From assembly GCA_944393455.1 (NCBI GenBank), contig CALYAH010000005.1, positions 1 to 12,572 on the forward strand: a DNA stretch of 12,572 nucleotides. The letters are read 5' to 3'. The first letter of the stretch is position 1, and the number at the start of each line of letters is the position of its first letter. The position numbers and the translations under genes were made by a program. Below are positions 1 to 6,207 of this stretch, one piece after another. This DNA comes from an uncultured Clostridia bacterium. GTDB lineage: Bacteria; Bacillota; Clostridia; TANB77; CAG-508. The notes under the pieces were generated by a model, which searched no databases, was not told where the DNA came from, and saw only the letters and a list, made by a program, of their open reading frames with translations.

Positions 1-342
1 CATGTCTTTTCCTTTTTCATGTGCCCATTCCTCTATTAACTTATCAGCCCTATGTCTTGTTTTACATTCTTTACAATCAATTAATGGGTCTGAAAAGCCT
101 CCTACATGTCCTGATGCCACCCATGTCTCCGGATTCATTAGAATAGCTGCATCTAACCCCACTATATCTTTTTGTTCTTGTATAAATTTCTTTCTCCATG
201 CATTTTTTACATTATTTTTAATCTCGTTTCCTAAAGGTCCATAATCCCATGTGTTAGCTAATCCACCATAAATTTCTGAACCTGGATAAATTATTCCTCT
301 GTTCTTGCATAAAGCAACTAAAGTTTCCATTGATTTTAACAT
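1..342 (-). CDS. glyS: Glycine--tRNA ligase, N-terminal part (runs off the window)
   Basis: Charges tRNA-Gly with glycine in the cytoplasm. The first 114 residues are visible and the gene continues beyond base 1. The N-terminus shows the class II, single-chain (alpha-2) GlyRS pattern: an early segment IIYPGSEIYGGLANTWDYGP, then LGNEIKNNVKNAW, then NPETWVASGHVGGFSDP, and a Cys pair followed by RADKLIEE, as in bacterial/eukaryotic-type GlyRS of Firmicutes (about 460 residues in full). The ATG at 342-340 is preceded by GGAGG (complement of 350-354) at good spacing, which fixes the start. Upstream lies a T-box leader with a glycine-compatible specifier, matching the gene identity. A 107-bp palindromic element sits between that leader and this start codon. 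Family identity is near certain; the active-site C-terminal motifs are outside the window. Confidence 0.95.
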   Translation of the reverse strand, partial: MLKSMETLVALCKNRGIIYPGSEIYGGLANTWDYGPLGNEIKNNVKNAWRKKFIQEQKDIVGLDAAILMNPETWVASGHVGGFSDPLIDCKECKTRHRADKLIEEWAHEKGKDM

Positions 343-371
343 AACAATTCCTCCCTTTTTCTCTTTTTCTA

Positions 372-478
372 ATGTTTTTTGGGACGGAGTAAAAAAACAT
401 CTTTACTTTCATTTTATCTATTAATTTATTCAGCTATTTTCGACCAAAGATGTTTTTTTACTCCGTCCCAAAAAACAT
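372..478. repeat. Palindromic repeat element 1, 33-bp perfect arms, in the glyS 5' leader
   Basis: The left arm 372-404 and right arm 446-478 are exact reverse complements over 33 bp, separated by a 41-bp AT-rich centre. Each arm carries the core GGGACGGAGTAAAAAAACAT (or its complement). The same core recurs in element 2 (5280-5420) with a different centre, and a solo end occurs at 1571. There is no coding capacity, so this is a non-autonomous repeat. It lies inside the transcribed glyS leader, after the T-box terminator and about 20 bp before the ribosome binding site, so the mRNA would carry a long hairpin there. Confidence 0.9.
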
Positions 479-523
479 CAAAAAAACTTTCGAAACCTAG
501 CTATACTGCTAGGGACGAAAGTT
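479..523 (-). terminator. T-box-controlled intrinsic terminator
   Basis: On the minus strand AACTTTCG pairs with CGAAAGTT, with an inner stem CCTAG/CTAGG, followed directly by a run of T. It lies just after the T-box core, where the competing terminator of this leader class belongs. Confidence 0.85.
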
Positions 524-699
524 ACTTTCCGCGTTTCCACCCTAATTCTTAAACTGATACAAATTACCGTTTAAGCACCTTAATTTAAAAGTTACTCCAA
601 AGCTCCCCATGCTTATTTACTGCAAGTATTCCACCATCACTTGCTCTCTATAAATAAATTTTCAAGCACTTTTTCTTTTTCATTGTAACCTATTTTATT
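480..699 (-). ncRNA. Glycine-type T-box leader of glyS
   Basis: A tRNA-sensing leader that should allow glyS transcription when uncharged tRNA-Gly accumulates. On the minus strand it shows the T-box core GGGTGGAAACGCGG (complement of 529-542), close to the consensus GGTGGNACCGCG with one C-to-A change. The TGGA bulge bases would pair with a UCCA tRNA end, as expected for tRNA-Gly with discriminator U. Stem I contains AGAGAG and a distal hairpin with GATGGTGGAA between GCAAGT and ACTTGC arms. A GGA triplet (complement of 596-598) in the sequence TTTGGAGTAAC, just before the closing strand of the basal stem, is a plausible specifier codon. The 5' end is inferred from the promoter. The specifier assignment is tentative; the T-box identity is firm. 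Confidence 0.9.
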
Positions 700-705
700 G
701 CATAT

Positions 706-734
706 ATTGTATTACCATACTCATAAAAAGTCAA
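706..734 (-). promoter_or_regulatory. Promoter of the T-box-glyS unit
   Basis: TTGACT (complement of 729-734), a 17-bp spacer, then TACAAT (complement of 706-711): a near-consensus housekeeping sigma promoter. It predicts a start near 699, just upstream of the T-box leader. Confidence 0.8.
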
Positions 735-752
735 TATTTTTTTAAAAAATTG

Positions 753-781
753 TTGCCATTTTCTATTTTTTGTGCTAATAT
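753..781 (+). promoter_or_regulatory. Promoter of tRNA-Trp
   Basis: TTGCCA (753-758), a 17-bp spacer, TAATAT (776-781) with a TGC extended -10 just before it. It lies 22 bp before the mature tRNA 5' end. It diverges from the glyS promoter with 18 bp between the two -35 boxes. Confidence 0.75.
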
Positions 782-803
782 ATTAATTGTGTTTCAGTCA
801 TAT

Positions 804-878
804 AGGGGTATAGTGTTAATGGTAGCACATCGGTCTCCAAAACCGCCTGTGTGGGTTCGAATCCTACTACCCCTGCCA
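804..878 (+). tRNA. tRNA-Trp (anticodon CCA)
   Basis: The acceptor arms AGGGGTA (804-810) and TACCCCT pair fully, with discriminator G and an encoded CCA end (876-878). The anticodon loop CTCCAAA holds anticodon CCA at 837-839, reading UGG. The T arm GTGGG-TTCGAAT-CCTAC and a short D arm are present. The outermost anticodon-stem pair is a T/C mismatch, unlike the usual T-A. The strand is plus, with its own promoter upstream and a terminator 15 bp downstream, so it is a stand-alone unit. Confidence 0.96.
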
Positions 879-892
879 ATATTTATTTGATG

Positions 893-925
893 GAAGAAGT
901 TTATACGTAACTTCTTCTTTTTATT
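893..925 (+). terminator. Intrinsic terminator of tRNA-Trp
   Basis: GAAGAAGTT (893-901) pairs with AACTTCTTC (909-917) around a 7-nt loop and is followed by a T-rich run. It lies between the tRNA and the M23 peptidase gene. Confidence 0.85.
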
Positions 926-938
926 TTATTCAAAAGAG

Positions 939-1534
939 GTGTATATTATTTTTAAATCTATTAATTATTTAATATTTATTCTATCTTTTATCATATTTTT
1001 TATATGTATATTTTTTATCCCTATCCTAGATTCAGAAATTCTATCAAATTCTAATTCATTAGATTCTGAAATCATCGACTTCAATCCTAATGGTTTTGTT
1101 TGGCCACTTCCTGGTTATACTAGAATTAGTTCTTATTTCGGTAAACGTGTATCTCCTACTAGTCGGTGCTTCTTCATCCCATTCTGGAATTGATATTCCT
1201 GCTCCTCAAGGTAGTAAATTTATTGCTGTTCATGATGGAGAAATTACTTTTTGCAAATTTTTAGGAGCTGGTGGATATACTATCACTCTTTCTTTTGACA
1301 ATTTTAGAGTAAGTTATTGCCATTGCGACCCTAATTTTATTGTCAGTGTTGGAGATAAAGTTAGACAAGGCCAAATAATAGGCTATGTTGGTCCAAAAAA
1401 TGTTTATGGCGTTCCTCGGAAATCAATATCGTGATGAAAATGGTAATCCCACAAATGGAGCTACTACTGGTCCTCATTTACATCTAGGCATTAGAATTGA
1501 TAAGAAATATGTTAATCCCTTAGATTTTTTTTAG
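939..1534 (+). CDS. M23-family peptidoglycan metallopeptidase, expressed through two +1 shifts at CGG
   Basis: Predicted membrane-anchored peptidoglycan endopeptidase. Three consecutive reading frames join into one 197-residue protein: frame one to the AGT at 1161-1163, skip C1164, second frame 1165-1416, skip C1417, third frame 1418-1534 (TAG). Residues 8-28 form a membrane helix. The joined product has the M23 zinc ligands: H81 and D85 in SHSGIDI, then H179 and H181 in GPHLHLG, plus the expected GDKVRQGQIIGYVG turn. Without the shifts translation stops 9 codons after the first CGG, before most of the catalytic domain. Both breaks fall on an in-frame CGG. The start is uncertain: the GTG at 939 overlaps a GAGGTG ribosome binding site, so a non-standard ATT at 945 or 948 is possible. 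No separate promoter is obvious after the tRNA terminator. The alternative, a pseudogene, is unlikely because both breaks share one signature and the motifs are intact. Confidence 0.85.
1161..1167 (+). other. +1 frameshift site 1: AGT-CGG-T in the M23 gene
   Basis: The reading frame AGT CGG TGC ends at a TGA nine codons on. Skipping C1164 gives AGT (c) GGT GCT, restoring SGASSSHSGIDI, the normal run into the first zinc-binding motif. No Shine-Dalgarno-like stimulator is visible upstream. Confidence 0.8.
1414..1420 (+). other. +1 frameshift site 2: CCT-CGG-A in the M23 gene
   Basis: CCT CGG AAA runs into TGA four codons later. Skipping C1417 gives CCT (c) GGA AAT and the family-like stretch VPGNQYRDENGNPTNG that leads to the HxH zinc motif. 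Confidence 0.8.
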
Positions 1535-1570
1535 AAATGATCTTTGATAATCTTTATTTGATGTTTGTTT

Positions 1571-1590
1571 CCTCCGTCCCAAAAAACACA
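1571..1590. repeat. Solo end of the GGGACGGAG repeat family
   Basis: CTCCGTCCCAAAAAACAC (1572-1589) matches the outer right end of elements 1 and 2, but no opposite arm is found nearby. It probably is a remnant of a deleted element, in the short gap between two convergent genes. Confidence 0.6.
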
Positions 1591-1594
1591 AATA

Positions 1595-1635
1595 AAATGG
1601 CTAATTAAGAATTATCTATTCCTAATTAACCATTT
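1595..1635. terminator. Bidirectional terminator between convergent genes
   Basis: The 17-nt arms 1595-1611 and 1619-1635 are complementary apart from two positions, around a 7-nt loop, with T-rich sequence on the plus side and a T-rich run on the minus side. It lies between the ends of the M23 gene (plus) and the zinc-ribbon gene (minus). Confidence 0.75.
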
Positions 1636-1643
1636 CATTTTTA

Positions 1644-2111
1644 TTACATATCATCATCTTCATCGTCACAACCATGACATCCGCTACAACTTCCTTGACA
1701 TTCATTTTCGTCGTTGTTTTCATCAACATCTCCTGTCCAGTCTAGTTCGATTGTATTATTACATTCTGGACATTCAACTTCTGTTTTATTTTCGTCTAGG
1801 TCAACAATAAACTCATAATTACAATATGGACATATAATTTCAAAATCAAAACCGTCTTCTGCATAAATATCTTTTTCTATATTGTCAATTATTTTTTGCA
1901 TTTTTGACATTTTTTCTTCGATTTCTTTTTGTCTATTTTCTAATTGTTCTAATTCTTCTTTTTTATAATCCATAATATTATCCATTTGATCTAACATTAC
2001 ATCAAGAAAAGATGTGAATCTTTTTTTGATATATTCTAAATCTTCTTTGTTTTTAATATTCTTTTCTATGTCATCTAAAAAACTTTTATATTCGTTTTTT
2101 ATTGTTCCCAT
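1644..2111 (-). CDS. Zinc-ribbon protein with coiled-coil N-terminus and Cys-rich acidic tail
   Basis: A 155-residue soluble protein of unknown function. Residues about 1-90 are charged and helical, likely coiled coil. A zinc ribbon follows, made of CPYC and CPEC knuckles about 20 residues apart. The last 30 residues are very acidic and hold four more cysteines in CQGSCSGCHGC, which could bind a second metal. It resembles a family of small proteins found in Clostridia beside efp (recalled as CD1247-like), but I do not assign a role. The ATG at 2111 has an AAAGGTG ribosome binding site and lies 16 bp after the efp stop, so the two are almost certainly co-transcribed. A terminator follows its stop. 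Confidence 0.85.
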   Translation of the reverse strand: MGTIKNEYKSFLDDIEKNIKNKEDLEYIKKRFTSFLDVMLDQMDNIMDYKKEELEQLENRQKEIEEKMSKMQKIIDNIEKDIYAEDGFDFEIICPYCNYEFIVDLDENKTEVECPECNNTIELDWTGDVDENNDENECQGSCSGCHGCDDEDDDM

Positions 2112-2127
2112 TTGCTAATCACCTTTC

Positions 2128-2694
2128 TTAAACTCTTTCCATATACTCACATGTTCTTGTGTCTATTTTTAATACATCTCCAATGTTTACGAATAATGGA
2201 ACTTGTATTTCTAAACCTGTTTCTAATTTAGCTGGTTTTCCTGAAGTTGTTGTTGTATTTCCGCTAAATCCTGGTTCAGTATATGTAACTTCTAATTCAA
2301 CAAATGTAGGTGGTTCTACTGCAAAAGTATTTCCTTTGTATGAAAGAATTGTAACTTCCATGTTTTCTTTTAAATATTTTAAACAATCTCCTAATTGATC
2401 TTCATTTAATGGTATTTGATCATATGTTTCATTGTCCATAAAATAGTATAGTCCACCGTCATTATATAAATATTGCATTGTTTTCTTTTCAATTTCCGCT
2501 GCTGGAAATTTGTCAGATGGATTAAAAGTTTTTTCTAATGTCGCTCCTGTTATTACATTTTTCAATTTAGTTCTTACAAAAGCTGATCCTTTTCCTGGTT
2601 TTACATGTTGAAATTCAACTATTCTATATACATTTCCTTCCATTTCAAATGTTGTTCCATTTCTAAAATCTCCTGCTGAATATACTGATGCCAT
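2128..2694 (-). CDS. efp: Elongation factor P
   Basis: Relieves ribosomes stalled at polyproline. The protein is 188 residues, normal for the family, and holds the three EF-P beta-barrel domains: a KOW-like N-terminal domain with the tip loop HVKPGKGSAF (modifiable lysine K35), the central EKTFNPSDKFPAAEIE signature, and a C-terminal OB domain containing ETGLEIQVPLFVNIGD. The start is taken at ATG 2694 rather than the in-frame ATG 2712: the AAAGGAG ribosome binding site falls inside the longer reading and is well spaced for 2694, and homologues begin near MASVYSAGDFRNG. It has its own promoter and is followed by the zinc-ribbon gene. Confidence 0.97.
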   Translation of the reverse strand: MASVYSAGDFRNGTTFEMEGNVYRIVEFQHVKPGKGSAFVRTKLKNVITGATLEKTFNPSDKFPAAEIEKKTMQYLYNDGGLYYFMDNETYDQIPLNEDQLGDCLKYLKENMEVTILSYKGNTFAVEPPTFVELEVTYTEPGFSGNTTTTSGKPAKLETGLEIQVPLFVNIGDVLKIDTRTCEYMERV

Positions 2695-2750
2695 AATAAT
2701 TTCTCCTTTCAATTTTTCATTTACATTCTCTTTTATAATAATCTTTTCCT

Positions 2751-2779
2751 ATTTTACTACAAATTACTAGAAAAATCAA
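2751..2779 (-). promoter_or_regulatory. Promoter of efp
   Basis: TTGATT (complement of 2774-2779), a 17-bp spacer, TAAAAT (complement of 2751-2756). It lies about 50 bp before the efp start codon, in the 161-bp gap after the M24 peptidase gene. Confidence 0.65.
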
Positions 2780-2855
2780 GTATTCTGTTTTGTTTTAAAA
2801 TATTACTATATTATTACTAAACCAATTATATTATTTATATGGCAACTTAATTCAC

Positions 2856-3914
2856 CTATATTATAATATAATTCTTCTCAGATTTGGTTAAACTTATACA
2901 ACCAAATTTTGTAATTTGAACTGTATCTTCAATCCTTACTCCAAATTTACCAGGTACATAAATTCCCGGTTCATTTGTTACTACCATATTTTCTTTTAAT
3001 TGCGTATCAGAACGATAACTAACATATGGAGCCTCATGAATTTCCATTCCTACACCATGTCCTAAACTATGTATTAAATCATATCCATTTAGCTTAAAAT
3101 CGTTTTCTACCATTTTTGTTAATAATCTAGTACTTACTCCATCTTTCATTTCTTCTGTTGTTTGTATTTGATTCTTTAATACTAAATCATAGACGGGTTT
3201 TATATATTCTGGTACACTTCCAACAAAAAATGTTCTTGTCATATCAGAACAATATCCATTTACTTTGCACCCCATGTCAATAGTAATAATATCATTTTCT
3301 TGTATTTCACGATTTGTAGGAGTTGCATGCGGTTTTGATGTATTTTCTCCTGAAGCAACAATAGTTTCAAAAGATAACCCTTCAGTCCTTTGTTTATAAT
3401 ATTCCTCTATTTCGTCTGCAATTTGTTTTTCTGTCATTCCGGGCTTTATATATGTCAATATATATTCAAAACAATTATCTGTTATTTCACAAGCTTTTGT
3501 TAAATTACTAATCTCGTCCCTATCTTTTATCATTCTTTGCTTTTCTATAATATGTTCTGTTTCAACTAAATTATTAATTTTATATTTTCTTATAAATTCT
3601 TTATATTGTGCATAAGTTACATAGTTTTCTTCAAACCCAACATTTTCGCAAAACATAAAAAAGTTTTCGTAATCATCTTTTGATACATCATTCATATCAT
3701 ATACAATAATTTCATCATATAACGTTAAAATACTATGTACATGTTCAATATATCTTCCGTCAGTTATATAAATATTTTCTTTTCTTGTTAATAGAAGCAC
3801 CCCTTCTGCTTCTATATTAGTTAAATATTTTATATTTATTGGATTTGATATAATTAAACCTTGCAAATCTAAACTTGACATTGTATTTCTTAGCCATTGC
3901 AATTTAGGATTCAT
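2856..3914 (-). CDS. M24B aminopeptidase P-like Xaa-Pro peptidase
   Basis: Metal-dependent peptidase expected to cut at Xaa-Pro bonds in cytoplasmic peptides. The length of 352 residues fits the two-domain family: a creatinase-type N-terminal domain (about 1-125) and a pita-bread catalytic domain (130-350). All five metal ligands are present: D213 (TIDMG), D224 (YCSDMTRTF), H286 (LGHGVGMEIHE), E315 (NEPGIY) and E329 (GVRIEDT); the helper histidines H196 (KPHATPT) and H293 are also there. The ATG at 3914 follows a GGGGATGG ribosome binding site. It starts 36 bp after the prepilin peptidase stop and sits upstream of efp, a common neighbourhood in Firmicutes. Whether it acts as aminopeptidase P or prolidase cannot be told from motifs alone. 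Confidence 0.94.
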   Translation of the reverse strand: MNPKLQWLRNTMSSLDLQGLIISNPINIKYLTNIEAEGVLLLTRKENIYITDGRYIEHVHSILTLYDEIIVYDMNDVSKDDYENFFMFCENVGFEENYVTYAQYKEFIRKYKINNLVETEHIIEKQRMIKDRDEISNLTKACEITDNCFEYILTYIKPGMTEKQIADEIEEYYKQRTEGLSFETIVASGENTSKPHATPTNREIQENDIITIDMGCKVNGYCSDMTRTFFVGSVPEYIKPVYDLVLKNQIQTTEEMKDGVSTRLLTKMVENDFKLNGYDLIHSLGHGVGMEIHEAPYVSYRSDTQLKENMVVTNEPGIYVPGKFGVRIEDTVQITKFGCISLTKSEKNYIII

Positions 3915-3950
3915 TTTTAACCATCCCCTTATTTTTCCCTTTTCTTCTTA

Positions 3951-4701
3951 TCATTTGTATAATCCTAGTGTGAATATTTGTGTTAAAACTGCTTTTATTT
4001 GTTCAAATGGTATATACATACTAATAAAAGTTGCAAGTACTATAAATGGTCCAAAAGGTATATATTCATCTGATTTTCTAATTTTTGTTAATAATAAAAA
4101 TATACTAAGTACAGCGCCTATCAAAAATGATACTAATGTAATTACGACAATATTTGATAATCCAAAAAACAAGCCTAATGCGCCCATTAATTTCACATCA
4201 CCAAATCCCATTGCTTCTTTTCCATAGAATAGTCCTCCAACTAATGTAATTAACAAGAATACTCCGCCTCCTGCAAGCATTCCTAGTATCATGTTAATAG
4301 TTATTGCTACATTAGAGAGTCCGTATAAAAACGCAAATACCAATCCTACTTCAAATATAGTTAAATTTAATCTATTTGGAATAATTTGTAATCTAAAATC
4401 AATGATAAATGCCGATAATAACATTGGTGTAAGTATCATAAATTTGATTAAATCTAAATTGGCTACAATCGTGTCTCTTACTCCAAATTTATATACTAAT
4501 GTTACATAAATTATTGCTGTAAGTAGCATTAATATATAATTTGGTTTAAAATTCATTTTATGTTCTATAATAAAATCTTTTGAAAATACTTTTTTATATT
4601 CTGGAAGCCTTTGATTCATCCAATTAACAAATTCTCCCACAAATAGTCCGAACAATTGCTGCTACCACATAATATGCAATATGTACATCATTAAAATACA
4701 T
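3951..4701 (-). CDS. A24-family prepilin peptidase, expressed through one +1 shift at CGG
   Basis: Membrane aspartyl peptidase that cleaves type IV pilin-like leader peptides. The true start is ATG 4701, with AAGGAG 10 nt upstream inside the end of yqeG; the yqeG TAA lies one base before it. Codon 18 is CGG (complement of 4648-4650); skipping its C joins 17 codons to 232 more, giving 249 residues. The joined N-terminus reads AAIVGLFVGEFVNWMNQRLP, matching the family pattern GxxxGSFxNxxxxRLP. Catalytic aspartates are D101 in FIIDFRLQIIPN and D168 in GFGDVKL (the GxGD motif), with several membrane helices around them. The paired-cysteine methyltransferase insertion of classic PilD is absent. 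A TTG at 4655 could be called as the start, but it has no ribosome binding site and loses the conserved first helix. Confidence 0.88.
4645..4653 (-). other. +1 frameshift site 3: GTT-CGG-A in the prepilin peptidase
   Basis: Minus strand ATT GTT CGG ACT ends at TAA eight codons later. Skipping the C (complement of G4650) gives GTT (c) GGA CTA and the conserved glycine of the first helix. Confidence 0.8.
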
Positions 4702-4702
4702 T

Positions 4703-5209
4703 TTATTGTTTCTCCTTAATTTGTTTGTTTTTGTAATTCTTCTTTATTTTATCTTCTAAAGGCCTTTTCCATCCTGTATACCAAAATTCTTTCTTATCAA
4801 TTGGATCTACTAATATTGTAAACATATTACATCTATTTCCACCAATTACATCTGTGAATACTTGGTCTCCAACAATAGCTATATTTTGTGGATTTTCTTT
4901 TAAATTATTTTGTACCTTTAAAAATCCAGATTTTAATGGTTTTTTAGCAAAACTTATATAAGGTATGCCAAGTATATTAGCTACCTTTTCTACTTTTTCT
5001 TTATTGTTTGTATTAGATAATATGTAAAGTTTCGTTCCTTGTCCTTTTAAGTCTTTTGCCCATTTTTCCACACTTTTTGACAAGTTTTTCTGATAATCTA
5101 TTAATGTATTATCAACATCTAATATTAAAGCTTTTATTTTATTTTTTTGCAAAAATTCTATTGTTATTTCTTCTACTTTATGAAAATATGCTTTTGGATA
5201 AATAAACAT
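4703..5209 (-). CDS. yqeG: YqeG-family HAD-type (subclass IIIA) phosphatase
   Basis: Cytoplasmic HAD-superfamily hydrolase; the physiological substrate is not established from sequence. From ATG 5209 it is 168 residues, normal for the YqeG family. Motif I is LDVDNTLID with D31 and D33; motif II is the serine in ILSNT (S65); motif III is K90 or K93 in AKKPLKSG; motif IV is VGDQVFTD with D115 and D120. An in-frame ATG at 5221 exists, but its codons form the GGAGG ribosome binding site that fits 5209, so the shorter start is preferred. It is first in an operon with the prepilin peptidase and M24 peptidase, behind a very strong promoter. Confidence 0.93.
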   Translation of the reverse strand: MFIYPKAYFHKVEEITIEFLQKNKIKALILDVDNTLIDYQKNLSKSVEKWAKDLKGQGTKLYILSNTNNKEKVEKVANILGIPYISFAKKPLKSGFLKVQNNLKENPQNIAIVGDQVFTDVIGGNRCNMFTILVDPIDKKEFWYTGWKRPLEDKIKKNYKNKQIKEKQ

Positions 5210-5240
5210 TTTTTCCTCCATTCGCTAAAATATCAATAAT

Positions 5241-5269
5241 ATATTATCAATTCAACTTTCTTTTGTCAA
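5241..5269 (-). promoter_or_regulatory. Promoter of the yqeG operon
   Basis: TTGACA (complement of 5264-5269), exactly 17 bp, then TAATAT (complement of 5241-5246) with an extended -10 TGA. The -35 box lies 10 bp from the end of palindromic element 2. Confidence 0.85.
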
Positions 5270-5279
5270 GAAAAAATTA

Positions 5280-5420
5280 TGTTTTTGGGTGTTTTTGGGG
5301 ACGGAGTAAAAAAACATCTTTTGCTTGCTATTTTGTTTTTTTATATTTTAAATTTTGATTTTAAGATGTTTTTTTACTCCGTCCCCAAAAACACTCCGTA
5401 CCCAAAAACACCCAAAAACA
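5280..5420. repeat. Palindromic repeat element 2, 41-bp arms with an internal duplication
   Basis: Left arm 5280-5320; the right arm is 5363-5393 plus 5411-5420. Uninterrupted complementarity covers 32 bp (5289-5320 with 5363-5394). It extends to 41 bp once a 17-bp tandem duplication in the right arm (5377-5393 copied at 5394-5410, one mismatch) is set aside. The core GGGGACGGAGTAAAAAAACA matches element 1, while the 42-bp centre differs. Copies of CCCAAAAACA continue to 5430. In the sleB direction the hairpin ends in a T-run (5271-5276), so it may also terminate that operon. Confidence 0.88.
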
Positions 5421-5433
5421 CCCAAAAAACTTC

Positions 5434-6126
5434 TTATTTACAAAATCTATGTCTTCCTATTGTTACTGTCATTGGTCTAGACCAAATCCACTTATTCGTT
5501 GCTGTAGATGGATTAAAATAATAAATAGCACCATAAGTAGGGTCCCATCCATTTAAAGCATCTTGTGCTGCTTTTTTAGCAGTTGAATTTGGTGTTAAAT
5601 TAATTTGTCCATCAGAAACAACATCAAATGCTCCTGACTGATATATAACACCTGATATTGTATTAGGAAAAGAACTACTTTTTACTCGATTTAATACTAC
5701 TGCTCCTACCGCTACTTGTCCTGTATATGGCTCTCCTCTTGCTTCTCCATAAATTAACCTTGCTAGTAAATTCACATTACTAGAATTACTACTACTTGAA
5801 CTTGAAGAAGATGAACTTGAACTATAAATTCCCATAGCTTTTAAAGTAGCTGGTCCCGCAATTCCATCTACTGTAAGTCCATTTTTTCTTTGAAAATATT
5901 TAACCGCTTCTAATGTTTGACTTCCATAAATTCCATCTATATTCCCATTATAATATCCCCATCTTTTTAATTTAGTTTGTATTTGAGTAACTTCATCTCC
6001 TCTTGAACCATATTTTGATAAAGCTTCTACTGAATTATTTTCAAATAAAATAGCAAAGGTCAATGTTATTACACTTGTTAATACAATCACAAAAATTACA
6101 ATTATTTTCTTTTTATTTTTCAACAT
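5434..6126 (-). CDS. sleB: SleB-like spore cortex-lytic enzyme
   Basis: Exported peptidoglycan hydrolase of the germination type that opens muramic-lactam cortex. It has 230 residues. Residues 4-30 are a signal or membrane segment with a KNKKK start. Residues 37-98 form a PG_binding_1 domain (GDEVTQIQTKL, IDGIYGSQTLEAV). A polyserine linker spans about 102-116. The Hydrolase_2 catalytic domain runs from 118 to the end, with E128 in IYGEARGEPYTGQVAV as the likely catalytic glutamate and YYFNPSTATNKWIWSRP near the end. The start is ATG 6126, behind AAGGTG; the GTG at 6135 belongs to that ribosome binding site. It is last in the murB-yvcK-debranching-holA run, 81 bp after holA, a gap that could hold a sporulation promoter I could not recognise. 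It implies endospore formation. Confidence 0.92.
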   Translation of the reverse strand: MLKNKKKIIVIFVIVLTSVITLTFAILFENNSVEALSKYGSRGDEVTQIQTKLKRWGYYNGNIDGIYGSQTLEAVKYFQRKNGLTVDGIAGPATLKAMGIYSSSSSSSSSSSSNSSNVNLLARLIYGEARGEPYTGQVAVGAVVLNRVKSSSFPNTISGVIYQSGAFDVVSDGQINLTPNSTAKKAAQDALNGWDPTYGAIYYFNPSTATNKWIWSRPMTVTIGRHRFCK

Positions 6127-6207
6127 AAAAATCACCTTAACAATAAAATTTTCTTTTTACTATTTTTATCATTAAAGTGATTTATTATACATTTTTGGAA
6201 TTTTATT

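Noticed and set aside
939..1534. M23 locus as an ordinary pseudogene or as two separate small genes
   Set aside because: Both breaks are single extra C bases at in-frame CGG, motifs in all three frames are intact, and two other genes show the same signature.
3951..4655. Prepilin peptidase starting at TTG 4655
   Set aside because: No ribosome binding site precedes it and the conserved first helix would be cut; ATG 4701 has AAGGAG and abuts the yqeG stop.
5394..5430. CRISPR-like repeats
   Set aside because: The units are 10-17 bp tandem copies without spacers, explained by slippage within a palindromic arm.
6127..6207. Sporulation sigma promoter in front of sleB
   Set aside because: TGTATA occurs in the gap but no convincing matching -10 at correct spacing was found.
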